Assembly: GCA_903901015.1 (NCBI GenBank) | Contig: CAIUPH010000110.1 | Coordinates: 1 to 52,501, forward strand | Length of the DNA stretch: 52,501 nucleotides | From: Candidatus Bathyarchaeota archaeon | GTDB lineage: Archaea; Thermoproteota; Bathyarchaeia; Bathyarchaeales; Bathycorpusculaceae | Direction: 5' to 3' | Shown: positions 34,210-43,116 of the stretch, piece by piece | Layout of the letters: the number at the start of each line of letters is the position of its first letter | Numbering within the stretch: position 1 is the first letter of the stretch | Program-made: the position numbers and the translations under genes | Notes under the pieces: model-generated | What the model saw: only the letters and a program-made list of their open reading frames with translations | The model's database searches: none | Told to the model about the DNA's origin: nothing

Positions 34210-35390
34210 CAGTGGTCTCTCCTGTAGATGTGGATTGCCGCAGTCGCACCTGACCCGCCAATGTTATGTGTTAACCCGATTTGGGCATCTTTCACTTGGC
34301 GTCTGTCAGCTTGGTCGGTGAGTTGCAGGTACATTTCGTATGCCTGCGCGGTTCCTGTTGCGCCAACTGGGTGACCCTTCGCTTTTAAGCCGCCGCTGGT
34401 GTTAACGGGTTTAGCGCCGCCAAGACGCGTTGCGCCGCTCTCGATGAATTTGCCGCTTCCACCCACCTTACAGAAACCAAGGTCCTCGTACGCCATGAGT
34501 TCAGCGAAGGTAAAGCAATCGTGGACTTCAGCAAAATCGATTTGTTCAGGCTTGATTTGCGCCATCTCGTAAGCTGATTTCGCCGCTAACTTCGTGGATT
34601 GAAGCGAGGTGAGGCTTTTGCGTTCGTAGAGTCCGATGGTGTCGCTGGCTTGTCCGCTGCCGACGATGTGGACAGGTTGGTCAGTGTATTTTTTGGCGAG
34701 TTCAGGTTTGGTCAATATGATGCAGCTTGCGCCGTCGGTTATTAGTGAGCAATCGTAGAGTTTGAGCGGCCAAGCAACATACTTTGAAGCCATGACCGTT
34801 TGAAGCGAAACTTCTTTTTGCATGTGAGCTTTGGGATTGAGGCTTCCGTGGTAGTGGTTTTTGACTGCTGCCAACGCCATCTGCTCCTCGGTGGTGCAGT
34901 ACGCGTGCATGTGAGCCGTCGCCATCAACGCGAAAAGTCCTGGAAAAGTGATGCCGTGGTACTGCTCAAACGGGTAGTCTGAAGCCATAGCCAAGTACTC
35001 GGTGACTTCGGAGGTGGTGCGGTGAGTCATCTTTTCTACTCCGCCAACCACAACAACATCCGCTAAACCAGATAAAACAGCGTAGATTCCCGACCGCAAC
35101 GCCGCGCCAGAAGAAGCACATGCCGCCTCGCACCGCGTAGCTGGGATGCCTGTTAATCCTGCCCAATCCGCTATGGCGCTGCCCGTGTGCCCCTGATGCT
35201 CGTAGGCTTCACCCATGTGTCCGATGAACATTGCTTTTATGTCGCCTTTCGGATTCAGTTTGGGGCAGCGGCTAAAAGCTTCGTAAGCGGCGTCAGCGAA
35301 GATTTCTCTTGCAAGTAACCCTTCATGTTTGCCGAATTTTGACATGCCAGCAGTGATTATGCTGACGAGTGGTTTCCCATTCAAACCCAA
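34209..35390 (-). CDS. Archaeal thiolase (acetyl-CoA acetyltransferase-like)
   Basis: A 393-residue thiolase-like enzyme. The nucleophile Cys91 lies in CEAACASSGAALRSG, and the GHPVGATGTAQA motif (about residue 346) carries the catalytic His. NIGGSGATAAIHIY near the end is the third conserved block; the second Cys of classic thiolases seems to be replaced, as is usual in archaeal thiolase/SCP2-like enzymes. It makes acetoacetyl-CoA or degrades acyl-CoA; with DUF35 it more likely supports mevalonate synthesis for ether lipids. First gene of a two-gene unit. Confidence 0.85.
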   Translation of the reverse strand: MGLNGKPLVSIITAGMSKFGKHEGLLAREIFADAAYEAFSRCPKLNPKGDIKAMFIGHMGEAYEHQGHTGSAIADWAGLTGIPATRCEAACASSGAALRSGIYAVLSGLADVVVVGGVEKMTHRTTSEVTEYLAMASDYPFEQYHGITFPGLFALMATAHMHAYCTTEEQMALAAVKNHYHGSLNPKAHMQKEVSLQTVMASKYVAWPLKLYDCSLITDGASCIILTKPELAKKYTDQPVHIVGSGQASDTIGLYERKSLTSLQSTKLAAKSAYEMAQIKPEQIDFAEVHDCFTFAELMAYEDLGFCKVGGSGKFIESGATRLGGAKPVNTSGGLKAKGHPVGATGTAQAYEMYLQLTDQADRRQVKDAQIGLTHNIGGSGATAAIHIYRRDH

Positions 35391-35745
35391 TGTGCCTCTC
35401 AGTACCTACATTGATGCCGAGCCACAATAAAAACCATACAACTACAAAGTGGACAAGATGGATTGTAAAGTTGAAGTATTTTTACTGCGTATGTTGCATA
35501 AACACTACAACATCATCTTGTCTAAAAAGACCAAAAGAATGCTTTACTCTCTTGCAATAGGGCAGTTTACCCTTTAGCTGCGTGGTGCAGTTTGCATTCA
35601 TCATGATTAACCGTGTTTTTCATATTTCTTTTTGGGCAGGGCAATCTTCCCGAATTATACCGCCAAGTTAGGGTTTAATTAGTTATGGTTTTTTTGGCAA
35701 TCAACGTCAAAACTCCCTTTTTAACATTCTATTGGCTTGGAAAAT
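35391..35745. other. Intergenic stretch between thiolase and the cobalamin genes
   Basis: About 355 bases with no supported gene. The thiolase promoter should lie near 35400-35450 on the minus strand. Several short open frames exist, but none has a start with a ribosome site. The part near 35640-35700 is T-rich. Confidence 0.35.
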
Positions 35746-35816
35746 CGTCAATACCGACCTACCCCCTTAGGGAAACCAGCCGTATCGACCCCTCTATCGT
35801 TTCAACATAGAACCAC
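35746..35816. repeat. Dispersed intergenic repeat, copy C
   Basis: CGTCAATACCGACCTACCCC, then CTTAGGGAAACCAGCCGTATCGACCCC, then TCTATCGTTTCAACATAGAACCAC. The outer parts match copy A at 2926-2980 almost base for base; the middle 27 bases are absent there. The reverse complement of CCGACCTACCCCCTTAGGG matches copy B at 21459. It sits just beyond the end of the cobalamin gene. Confidence 0.55.
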
Positions 35817-35848
35817 TAATAGAATTCATAGGTTGGTGAAGCTCAGGG

Positions 35849-36826
35849 TTAGAGTCCGAAGATGTAAATCCTCAATGCCAAAACTGGAACAACTACTATT
35901 AACCCAAACAGAACCGCAGTAACGGTCATCATCCGCAAAGCCCTGGGAATGTGCTCAGCCCCAATTCCGTGGTCGTCGCCAAGGGTGTAGTGTCCTTGTT
36001 TTTCAAGCTGGATGTTTAATGCTCCAGCCATGGCGGAGATGGTGTAGCCTGCGTTGGGGCTTGCAGTCTTGTGTTTGTCGCGTTGCAGGATACGGTACGA
36101 TTCGCGCCAGTCCTCGCGTAGCATAAAGGAAGCGGCAACCATCAGGTAAGCCGTCACGCGTGAGGGAATGTAGTTGGCGATGGTGTCGAGTTTCGCCGAG
36201 AACCACCCGATGTTCCTGTATTCAGCGTTCTTGTAGCCAACCATCGAATCCAGCGTGTTGACCACGCGGTAAGCAAATGCGCCTGGAACTCCGAACAAGG
36301 CAAACAAGAAGAAGGGGGCGGTTATGCCGTCAGTGGTGCTTTCAGCGATGGATTCGACGGCTGCAGAAATAATCTGGCGCTCGCCAAGCGTGTTTGGGTC
36401 GCGCCTAACGATGTAGGGCAGCCATTTCCGTGCTCCATCCAAATCCTTCTGTTTTAACGCGGCAGCAATAGGTTTGGTATATTGCCCCATGCCGCTAATC
36501 GCGAAAGTGGCTTTGAACAGTACTGCACCCACGATGATGTAAAGTATTTCGCCATAGGGATATGCCAGTTGCCTAAGCCAAAATAGCAGCAGAAACACTG
36601 GAAGCGCAACCACTAGCATGATGACAAGCGCCATCAAAACGCCGTTTGCCTTCTCCACCCGCGGATTCGGATGCTTCGACTTACGCTTTAGGTAAGTTAT
36701 CATTTTGCCTATGCCGATGGTTGGGTGCATCCTATCAGGGTACTCGCCGAAAACCAGGTCGATTAAGAATGCTAACGTTAAAATCAGGATAGAATCGAGA
36801 AACAGTGACAGGTCAAGTGTAAACAT
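35849..36826 (-). CDS. cbiB: Adenosylcobinamide-phosphate synthase (CbiB/CobD type)
   Basis: A 325-residue integral membrane protein with about five to six hydrophobic segments. The CbiB signature DLVFGEYPDRMHPTIGIGKM is at residues about 20-40. Further conserved blocks are SAVESIAESTTDGITAPFFL and VVNTLDSMVGYKN, with DHGIGAEHIPRAL near the end. It attaches aminopropanol phosphate to adenosylcobyric acid in B12 synthesis. ATG 36826 is preferred over an in-frame GTG 9 bases earlier. It is 10 bases after the aminotransferase-like gene, so both form one operon. Confidence 0.88.
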   Translation of the reverse strand: MFTLDLSLFLDSILILTLAFLIDLVFGEYPDRMHPTIGIGKMITYLKRKSKHPNPRVEKANGVLMALVIMLVVALPVFLLLFWLRQLAYPYGEILYIIVGAVLFKATFAISGMGQYTKPIAAALKQKDLDGARKWLPYIVRRDPNTLGERQIISAAVESIAESTTDGITAPFFLFALFGVPGAFAYRVVNTLDSMVGYKNAEYRNIGWFSAKLDTIANYIPSRVTAYLMVAASFMLREDWRESYRILQRDKHKTASPNAGYTISAMAGALNIQLEKQGHYTLGDDHGIGAEHIPRALRMMTVTAVLFGLIVVVPVLALRIYIFGL

Positions 36827-36835
36827 GGGGCACAC

Positions 36836-37969
36836 TCAAACTACCTTGACTGTCCGCCTAAGAGCATCTATCAACCGCTCATTCTCCACATGGGTCTTAA
36901 CTGCTATTCGAACGTAAAACTCATCTATTCCCTTAAATGAAGTGCAGTCGCGAATCAGGATACCCTGCTTTAACAGTTTATTCTTCAGTTCTGCCGCTGT
37001 TAAGCCTGATTTTTGGATGTTGATGAAGAAAAAGTTGGCGTCTGGCTCCGAAAACTTGAACGACCCAAACTTCGAAAGTTCACCTTGTAACCATGCTTTT
37101 TCCTTTTTGATTAGCGCATGCGTGACCTGCAGGTGTTCCTCATCCTTGAGCGCCGCAACCGCAGCCGCCTGCGCCAAGCAGTTAACGTTCCAAGGAATCT
37201 TCGCACACGAGAGCACATCGATTATTTCGGGGTTTGCGATTCCGTAGCCAACCCGAAGCCCAGTTAAACCAAAAATCTTAGTGAAAGACCGCAAAATGAA
37301 CAGGTTAGGGTACTTTTTGATGTTGCCAATCATTGTAAGGTCTTTTTCCTCTTCCACGAACTCAAGGAAGTCTTCGTCGAGAAAAACAAGCGTATCCTGT
37401 GATAGCGCCTTCTCGATGATGTCTGTTAGGGTTTCCTGTGGGATAAGTTTGCTTGTGGGGTTGTTTGGGTTGCATAGGAAAACAAGTTTTGCGCCAGCCA
37501 TTTCACGCTCGAAAGTGGCTGTTTCAACCTGGAAATCCTTGTTCAGCTTGGCAAATCTGGGTATTTCCCCAGTTTTGCACACGGCACTCTCATATTCGCC
37601 AAACGTTGGCGCTGGAATGAGGGCTTTGTCACCTTTTTTCATGAACACTTCAGCGAACAGGTACATGAGTTCGGTTGAGCCGTTTCCAACGATAATGTTG
37701 CGTTTGGTGATTTTGCCAAAGTGGCTTGCAATGACCTGCCGAAGCTCATTAGAGTTTGAATCAGGATAAGCCGCAATCACGCTGAAGGCTTTTTTTGCCG
37801 CTTCAAGCGACTTCTTTGAGGGACCCAGCGGGTTCACACTTGAACTAAAATCCAAAATAGCCTCGGGCTTAAACCCGCTTTCTTCTGCGGCACCTAAAAC
37901 TTCTGCGCCGTGGACGCATGGCTTGAGGTTTTTAACGTTATCCCTGACTAGAGTCTCGATGGGCTTCAT
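36836..37969 (-). CDS. PLP-dependent threonine-phosphate decarboxylase-like protein
   Basis: About 377 residues of the aminotransferase class I/II fold. The region ILDFSSSVNPLGPSKKS is typical of both CobD and histidinol-phosphate aminotransferase. The PLP lysine is in LRSFTKIFGLTGLRVGYG (about residue 230), with NPNNPTS upstream and EDFLEF in the binding region. The next gene is cbiB, which uses aminopropanol phosphate, so decarboxylation of threonine phosphate is the favoured role; histidinol-phosphate aminotransferase is the alternative. Start ATG 37969 has GGAAAAGAAG upstream; earlier ATG codons are less likely. Confidence 0.8.
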   Translation of the reverse strand: MKPIETLVRDNVKNLKPCVHGAEVLGAAEESGFKPEAILDFSSSVNPLGPSKKSLEAAKKAFSVIAAYPDSNSNELRQVIASHFGKITKRNIIVGNGSTELMYLFAEVFMKKGDKALIPAPTFGEYESAVCKTGEIPRFAKLNKDFQVETATFEREMAGAKLVFLCNPNNPTSKLIPQETLTDIIEKALSQDTLVFLDEDFLEFVEEEKDLTMIGNIKKYPNLFILRSFTKIFGLTGLRVGYGIANPEIIDVLSCAKIPWNVNCLAQAAAVAALKDEEHLQVTHALIKKEKAWLQGELSKFGSFKFSEPDANFFFINIQKSGLTAAELKNKLLKQGILIRDCTSFKGIDEFYVRIAVKTHVENERLIDALRRTVKVV

Positions 37970-38135
37970 TGTTTCTTCTTTTCCTTCAGCTCTGCCTCTA
38001 AATTCCAAGGTTTCTCTTCAACGTAAATCATATAAATGTTTGGTTGGATGTTCCATCCAAAACAGCATGGTAACAAAAGGGTTTTTGAGAAAGCAAAACA
38101 ATCTTTCTATAAGAGTAAACGCAAGGATGATTTTA

Positions 38136-38333
38136 ATGAGCAATAAAACAGACAAGCACATGATCGAAGAATTGAATGAAGCAATCAAAAACAAAGACCC
38201 AAAGGAACCAATCGAGAAAACCCTCGTGACTTTCTGCGCAAAAACTGGGATATCCATGGATTCCTGCAAAGTCTTCTACAAGCAGCTGGAGAAAAAAGGC
38301 AAAGTCAACGAGAAGAATAGCTTAAAGCTATAA
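38136..38333 (+). CDS. Small helical protein upstream of dphB
   Basis: A 65-residue charged protein: MSNKTDKHMIEELNEAIKNK, then KTLVTFCAKTGISMDSCKVF and KKGKVNEKNSLKL. The middle resembles a helix-turn-helix (FCAKTGISMDSCKVFYKQLE), perhaps a small DNA-binding regulator. ATG 38136 is preceded by AGGATGA 5 bases upstream, which supports this start over longer versions. It ends 28 bases before dphB and could share its transcript. I do not recognise the family. Confidence 0.55.
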   Translation: MSNKTDKHMIEELNEAIKNKDPKEPIEKTLVTFCAKTGISMDSCKVFYKQLEKKGKVNEKNSLKL

Positions 38334-38361
38334 ACCCCAATTAATCTGCAAGGGCTCAGAA

Positions 38362-39159
38362 TTGAATGAACTTGTCTTCGTAGGCTTAGGATTAAACGAC
38401 GAAAAAGGCATATCTGTCAGGGGTTTAGAGGAAACCCAAACGGCAGACCAAGTTTTCATGGAACAATACACCAACTTGATGGTGGACTTCAGCTTAGCGC
38501 GGTTTGAAGCATTGTGCGGCAAAAAGGTCCAGGTGGTTTCAAGGCGGAATCTTGAAGAGGAAAACGGCAAAGTCATCCTCGAAGCCGCCAAAGCGGGCAA
38601 AACCGTGTTTCTTGTTCCAGGCGACCCCTTCATCGCTACAACCCACGTTACCCTGCGCATTGACGCGGAGAAACAGGGAATAAAAACCCGCATAGTTCAC
38701 GGCACATCTATCATGTCCGCAATAGTCAGCTTATCAGGCATGCATAATTATAAATTCGGCAAAACCGTCACCGTGCCCTTCCCCGAGAACTTTTCAGAAA
38801 CACCCTACAACGTCATCGCTCAAAACAAGAAGAACGGCTTGCACACGCTTTGCCTGTTAGATTTAAACGCAGCCGAAGAACGTTTCCTCTCTATTAACCA
38901 AGCCATCAAGATGCTGCTTGAAGTCGAAGAGAAAAAGAAACTCGGCGCTGTTGCATCGGATACGGTTGCGGTTGGAATCGCAAGGGCAGGCGGCAACAAA
39001 CCCACTTTAAAAGCTGACTTCGTAAAGGATTTGGCAAACTTTGATTTCGGTCAGGCGCCCTTCAGCCTGATTTTCCCCGGTGAACTCCATTTCATGGAGG
39101 TTGATTCGCTGATTGCTTTCGCGGGTGCGCCAGCGGAGTTTAGGAGGCTCTCAAAATGA
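38362..39159 (+). CDS. dphB: Diphthine synthase
   Basis: A 265-residue SAM-dependent methyltransferase of the Dph5 family that builds diphthine on the histidine of elongation factor 2. The start ELVFVGLGLNDEKGISVRGL is typical. SAM and active-site blocks are VPGDPFIATTHVTLRIDA, HGTSIMSAIVSLSGMHNYKFG and RAGGNKPTLKAD. The length matches archaeal DphB. The TTG start is supported by the family's N-terminus. Its last four bases (ATGA) overlap the DUF357 gene, which suggests coupled translation. Confidence 0.92.
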   Translation: MNELVFVGLGLNDEKGISVRGLEETQTADQVFMEQYTNLMVDFSLARFEALCGKKVQVVSRRNLEEENGKVILEAAKAGKTVFLVPGDPFIATTHVTLRIDAEKQGIKTRIVHGTSIMSAIVSLSGMHNYKFGKTVTVPFPENFSETPYNVIAQNKKNGLHTLCLLDLNAAEERFLSINQAIKMLLEVEEKKKLGAVASDTVAVGIARAGGNKPTLKADFVKDLANFDFGQAPFSLIFPGELHFMEVDSLIAFAGAPAEFRRLSK

Positions 39160-39443
39160 GCTTGGAAGCATTAACGGCGAAGTACATTTCTTACGCCGAA
39201 GTGGTTTTCAAGGAACTCAAGCGAACACAGGCGCCAATCAGCCTGACTGAGGAGATGGTGAGTTCGGTTTTGAGTTATGCAAACGATTACCTTGAGGATG
39301 CAAAGTATTATAAGGCTCAGGGCAACCTTGAAACCAGTTTAACTTCGGTAGCCTACTGTGAAGGGCTGCTGGATGCTTTAAGATTAATCGGCGCTGTGAA
39401 CTTTGAATGGCCAACAAAACCAGAACCCAAAAAGTTGTCTTAG
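39156..39443 (+). CDS. DUF357-family small protein
   Basis: A 95-residue helical protein of the archaeal DUF357 family. The segment SYANDYLEDAKYYKAQGNLE and the end AYCEGLLDALRLIGAVNFEW are typical. Its function is not established; it regularly sits in front of ribL in archaea, as here. It overlaps dphB by 4 bases and ribL by 37 bases, so all three genes are translated from one message. Confidence 0.88.
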   Translation: MSLEALTAKYISYAEVVFKELKRTQAPISLTEEMVSSVLSYANDYLEDAKYYKAQGNLETSLTSVAYCEGLLDALRLIGAVNFEWPTKPEPKKLS

Positions 39444-39868
39444 CCTCGGGCGTTTTTGACCTGCTGCATCTGGGGCATGTGCGGTTTCTGGAGGAAGCCA
39501 AGCGGGCAGGCGGAGAAAACGCGAAACTCATTGTTGTAATCGCCACCGACAGCACCGTGGAGAAGATGAAGGGCAAAAAACCGATAATGTCGGAAGACCA
39601 GCGGCGTGCACTCGTGGAGTCTTTGAAGGTAGTTGACCAAGCCGTCTTGGGTTATGAAGACTTGGACATCGGTGAAGTCATCGGGAAAATCAAGCCAGAC
39701 GTCATCGCGTTGGGCTACGACCAAGCAGATATGGAGAAGGAAGTTAAAGAGTACGTCGCCAAGCACAAACTGCCCGTTCAAATCGTTAAGACAGGCAAAT
39801 ACGCGGAGAATGCTTTAGATAGTTCCTCCAAGATTAAACAGAAAATAATCGATAAACTAGCCAAATAA
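39407..39868 (+). CDS. ribL: Archaeal FAD synthetase
   Basis: A 153-residue cytidylyltransferase-fold enzyme converting FMN and ATP to FAD. The nucleotidyl-transfer motif is in ASGVFDLLHLGHVRFLEEAK (residues about 12-32, HLGH type) and the second conserved stretch is DALDSSS-type ENALDSSSKIKQKI near the end. A KMKGKKPIMSEDQRRALVES segment follows the fold. It overlaps DUF357 by 37 bases, which would normally be too long unless the start is downstream, but no better in-frame ATG is present. Together with RibK at 40486-41181 it completes riboflavin to FAD. Confidence 0.92.
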   Translation: MANKTRTQKVVLASGVFDLLHLGHVRFLEEAKRAGGENAKLIVVIATDSTVEKMKGKKPIMSEDQRRALVESLKVVDQAVLGYEDLDIGEVIGKIKPDVIALGYDQADMEKEVKEYVAKHKLPVQIVKTGKYAENALDSSSKIKQKIIDKLAK

Positions 39869-39880
39869 CTGGTTTTGCCA

Positions 39881-40489
39881 ATGGGTTGCGAGAAATATAA
39901 GCCAACGTACATTCTAATCGCGTTAAACGTCGCCATATACGTTGCAGGCGCTGTAATCGGAGGAAACGCCTTCACCACCAGCGAGGGCGTTGTTGCTCAG
40001 TGGGGGCAGGTGAACCAGTTTGTTTTCCAAGGCGCATACTACCAGCTCATAACGGCGATGTTCATCCACGCCTCGATAGTTCACTTAGTCGGCAACATGC
40101 TGTTCCTACTCATTTTCGGGTTGCGAGGAGAAGAAATGTTTTCGTTGCCCGAGTATCTGGGAATCTACCTTGTCGGCGGCTTAGTCGGCAACGTTCTCTC
40201 TTTAGCGTTCGGACCATTGTTCGTTTCGGTGGGTGCATCGGGCGCAATCTTTGCGTTGTTCGGCGCATGCGTGATTTATAGTAGACGTTCGGTCCGGCAG
40301 TCAATTCTTGGAGCGTTAGTTTACGCGTTTTTCTTGTTTTTCATAAACACTGGTGAGGGAGTCAACATTTTGGCGCATTTAGGCGGTTTAGGCTTCGGAC
40401 TGATAGTTGGCTACATAATCGCAACGAGACGCAAACCAGACCACCAAGAAAAACCCAGAAACCCCTATTCGGTTGCTATGCCGTTTTAG
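39881..40489 (+). CDS. Rhomboid-family intramembrane protease
   Basis: About 202 residues with six membrane segments. The catalytic serine is in VGASGAIFALFG (about residue 130), and the histidine in LAHLGGLGFGLIVGY (about 173). The upstream loop HASIVHLVGNMLFLLIFG fits the conserved H..N region. It cleaves other membrane proteins within the bilayer; no substrate is known. ATG 39881 is preferred to an upstream TTG 6 bases before. The gene ends tail to tail with ribK over four shared bases (TTAG). Confidence 0.9.
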   Translation: MGCEKYKPTYILIALNVAIYVAGAVIGGNAFTTSEGVVAQWGQVNQFVFQGAYYQLITAMFIHASIVHLVGNMLFLLIFGLRGEEMFSLPEYLGIYLVGGLVGNVLSLAFGPLFVSVGASGAIFALFGACVIYSRRSVRQSILGALVYAFFLFFINTGEGVNILAHLGGLGFGLIVGYIIATRRKPDHQEKPRNPYSVAMPF

Positions 40490-41181
40490 CTGGTTTGAGT
40501 GTAGACTTCGACTTTTACTTTGTGGCCGTCTTTTAGGCACAGAGCTTTCCGCAGGCACACGGGCGCAATAATTTCAAGAACCGACGCGTCGTAGTGGCTT
40601 CTAAGAGCCGTAACCAAAGCGCCCTTAACGTCGTTGCCGCCGATGGTTACGGGGTAACATTTTACCAGGCCAAATGAGCGGTCTTCGTTCTGGAAGCCCT
40701 TAACTTCAATTGCGGGGTAAGCGTCGAGTTCCATGCGGGTTTTAATGTCATAATCCGCTGACAACTTCAGATTGAGTGTGCCTGGGTAGGGTTCGAAACC
40801 TAGTTTTTCAACAATCTGCCTGCGGTAAGATTCTTTGCCGACGTAGTAAGCGCCTTCGCCCAAGCCAGTGAAAACAGTGCCTTCCAAAGTGACCGAGGGC
40901 GGGTAGGATTTCTCCATCAAAACCTTCAAGCCCGAATACAATTTCTGCAGTTCCCGCGTGCCCTGCTCCTCGATTTTGATTAAGCTGCCGTCTGGAGTAA
41001 TGTTGCGTTGAATCCAGCCTTTGCGTTCGAGCTCGATGAGGTAGCGCGACGCGGTCTGCTGGGAAATGCCCAGTTTTTTGGCTAAGTAGTCAGTTGAGAT
41101 TTTGGCAACTCGCCTGTAAGCGCCCATTTCAGCGAGTTTTAGGAGCATATAGAGGTGCTGCCAGTCGTGCTTCTCAGTCAA
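40486..41181 (-). CDS. ribK: CTP-dependent riboflavin kinase with helix-turn-helix domain
   Basis: A 231-residue archaeal RibK. Residues 1-75 form a winged helix: TDYLAKKLGISQQTASRYLI followed by ELERKGWIQRN. The kinase domain (about 95-231) has LEGTVFTGLGEGAYYVGKES, LGFEPYPGTLNLKLS and PVTIGGNDVKGALV, with CTP rather than ATP as donor. It converts riboflavin to FMN, upstream of RibL. The attached regulator domain suggests that it also represses its own or other flavin genes. It is convergent with the rhomboid gene. Confidence 0.92.
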   Translation of the reverse strand: MTEKHDWQHLYMLLKLAEMGAYRRVAKISTDYLAKKLGISQQTASRYLIELERKGWIQRNITPDGSLIKIEEQGTRELQKLYSGLKVLMEKSYPPSVTLEGTVFTGLGEGAYYVGKESYRRQIVEKLGFEPYPGTLNLKLSADYDIKTRMELDAYPAIEVKGFQNEDRSFGLVKCYPVTIGGNDVKGALVTALRSHYDASVLEIIAPVCLRKALCLKDGHKVKVEVYTQTS

Positions 41182-41292
41182 AGGGGGTTCTCCAGTAACT
41201 TAGAAAATAAGAGGTTGTGTATTTAAGCGGCTCGAAACCAAACCGCTAAATTTCGGCAACCACAATATAATTTTGGTTGCGGCGAGGCGAAC

Positions 41293-42021
41293 TTGACGGC
41301 GAACGTTTTTGATGAAATGGGCGTTTACTGGGCGGAGATAGCCAACGAAAACCATACGGAAGCGCAGCTAAAATTCCTAAAAACCCAGCTTAAACCCGAC
41401 GGATACATTTTGGACCTTGCCTGCGGCACAGGACGGCACACGATTCCGCTGAGCCAGCAGGGATTTGGCATGGTTGGATTGGATGTTTCTGCGAAACTTT
41501 TGAAAATCGCTAAGCAACGCTCCAGCAACATTCAACTGGTCAGGGGCGACATGCGGTTTTTGCCCTTTAAGGACGACGCGTTCAGCGCAATCATAAGTAT
41601 GGATACCAGTTTTGGGTACCTGCCAACGGAACAAGAGGACAAAGTTGCCTTAGCTGAAGCCAAAAGAGTGCTAAAGCAAAGGGGCGTTTTTGTCATCGAC
41701 GTTTTTAACCGCCAACGTTTAACTCTTAAATACAAAGACCAGCAGCCACCCAAACAAAAAGAATATCCAAGTTTTTCTTTAAACCAAAAGCGGACAATAA
41801 GTCCTGATAGGGATTGGCTTTGCGATTTTTGGACCGTAAGTGATATGGGAACTGGGCGGTTAGTGGTTTTTGAGCATTCTGTCCGTTTGTATGAATACGG
41901 TAAGCTGCGGGGCATGTTGGAGAAGGCTGGGTTTGCAGTTAAGGATATTTACGGCAGCTATGAAGGGGAAAAATTTAGCCCTGAATCGTCCAGACTCATC
42001 ATTGTGGAACAGACAAAGTGA
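41293..42021 (+). CDS. Class I SAM-dependent methyltransferase
   Basis: A 242-residue methyltransferase. The SAM-binding motif I is YILDLACGTGRHTIPLSQQG (about residues 35-54), with the acidic VGLDVSAKLLK and VRGDMRFLPFKDDAFSAIIS forming motifs II-IV. The substrate is unknown; the family covers small molecules and quinones. TTG 41293 is used as the start because the protein begins typically for the family there. Transcription runs rightwards, away from ribK. Confidence 0.8.
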   Translation: MTANVFDEMGVYWAEIANENHTEAQLKFLKTQLKPDGYILDLACGTGRHTIPLSQQGFGMVGLDVSAKLLKIAKQRSSNIQLVRGDMRFLPFKDDAFSAIISMDTSFGYLPTEQEDKVALAEAKRVLKQRGVFVIDVFNRQRLTLKYKDQQPPKQKEYPSFSLNQKRTISPDRDWLCDFWTVSDMGTGRLVVFEHSVRLYEYGKLRGMLEKAGFAVKDIYGSYEGEKFSPESSRLIIVEQTK

Positions 42022-42064
42022 TGTTTCTGCTGGGTTTTTCCAAGGATAATTGCCCTGGGTATTC

Positions 42065-42080
42065 GCATAAAAGTTATAAG
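42065..42080 (+). promoter_or_regulatory. TATA box of the HtpX gene
   Basis: AAGTTATAAG at 42071-42080 lies about 45 bases before ATG 42121. The start of transcription would be near 42102, leaving a leader of about 20 bases. No operator is seen. Confidence 0.4.
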
Positions 42081-42120
42081 CGCCCATGGGAAAGTGTGAA
42101 GAACACAGATAGTGACAATA

Positions 42121-43116
42121 ATGAACACTTGGAAACTTCGTTTTTCGATGGTTGCCACGTTAGCCGCCATCTTTGGTTTAACCACGCTCGTTTTCACAGT
42201 TGTGTTAATGTGGGCTGGAATAGGCTTAAGTCTGATAACCATCGGGCTCCTTGTGGTAGGTCTAAACGTTGCCCAGTGGCTGCTCTCACCCTACCTTGTC
42301 GGGTGGATATACAAGGTCAAGGAAATGCCGGCAACCGAAAACCCCAAAGTTCACCAGATGGTCAGCGACCTCAGCAAAAAAAGCGGAATATCCACACCAA
42401 AACTTATGCTATCCCAAATCCCATTGCCAAACGCATTCGCGTATGGTTCACCGTTAACAGGCAGCCGAGTTGCAGTAACTCAGGGACTTTTAACCCACCT
42501 TGACGACGGAGAAGTCGAAGCCGTAATCGGGCATGAACTCGGTCACTTAAAACACCGCGACGTCCAAGTTATGATGGTTGTTTCGTTCCTTCCCGCACTG
42601 TTCTACTACATCGGTTACTCAATGATGCTTTCAGGCATGTTCGGCGGAGGAGGAGACAGCAAGAAAGGAGGCGGCGGAAACAACGCATTATTCGGCATTG
42701 CCTTCATGGCGTTCTCGTGGGTGCTCACTTTGTTCACGCTTTACCTTAGCCGCCTACGCGAGTACTACGCTGACAGACACAGCGCTTTAATCGTTGAAAA
42801 CGGCGCAGAAAAACTTTCCACAGGCTTAGTTACAATCGTTGAAGAAAGCAAACGCACAAACAAACCCGACAAAAACCAGAAGAAAAGCAACAGCTCCTAC
42901 AAAGCACTCTTCATCTCAGACCCAGACCGCGCAAACCTCGACTCCGCAGAACTGCACGCAAACAACGCGGCAAACAAAGAAGACCTGTTGCGGGAAACAC
43001 TTGCGAAAAAACCAACATCAGTCGACAAATTCGCTGAAATCTTCTCAACCCACCCCAACATAATCAAACGACTAAAAGCACTACAAGAACTCAGCCAGAA
43101 CCCATCCACCTACTAA
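42121..43116 (+). CDS. htpX: HtpX-type membrane zinc metalloprotease
   Basis: A 331-residue M48 protease. Two hydrophobic segments open the protein (LAAIFGLTTLVFTVVLMW and the following LITIGLLVVGLNVAQW), and two more lie around residues 155-180 and 195-215. The zinc motif is HELGHLKHRD at about residue 140, with the third ligand Glu in YLSRLREYYADRHSA. It degrades misfolded membrane proteins. A GGGGDSKKGGGG loop sits between the later segments. ATG 42121 is preferred to the GTG 9 bases upstream. It ends tail to tail with the MBL gene. Confidence 0.9.
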   Translation: MNTWKLRFSMVATLAAIFGLTTLVFTVVLMWAGIGLSLITIGLLVVGLNVAQWLLSPYLVGWIYKVKEMPATENPKVHQMVSDLSKKSGISTPKLMLSQIPLPNAFAYGSPLTGSRVAVTQGLLTHLDDGEVEAVIGHELGHLKHRDVQVMMVVSFLPALFYYIGYSMMLSGMFGGGGDSKKGGGGNNALFGIAFMAFSWVLTLFTLYLSRLREYYADRHSALIVENGAEKLSTGLVTIVEESKRTNKPDKNQKKSNSSYKALFISDPDRANLDSAELHANNAANKEDLLRETLAKKPTSVDKFAEIFSTHPNIIKRLKALQELSQNPSTY

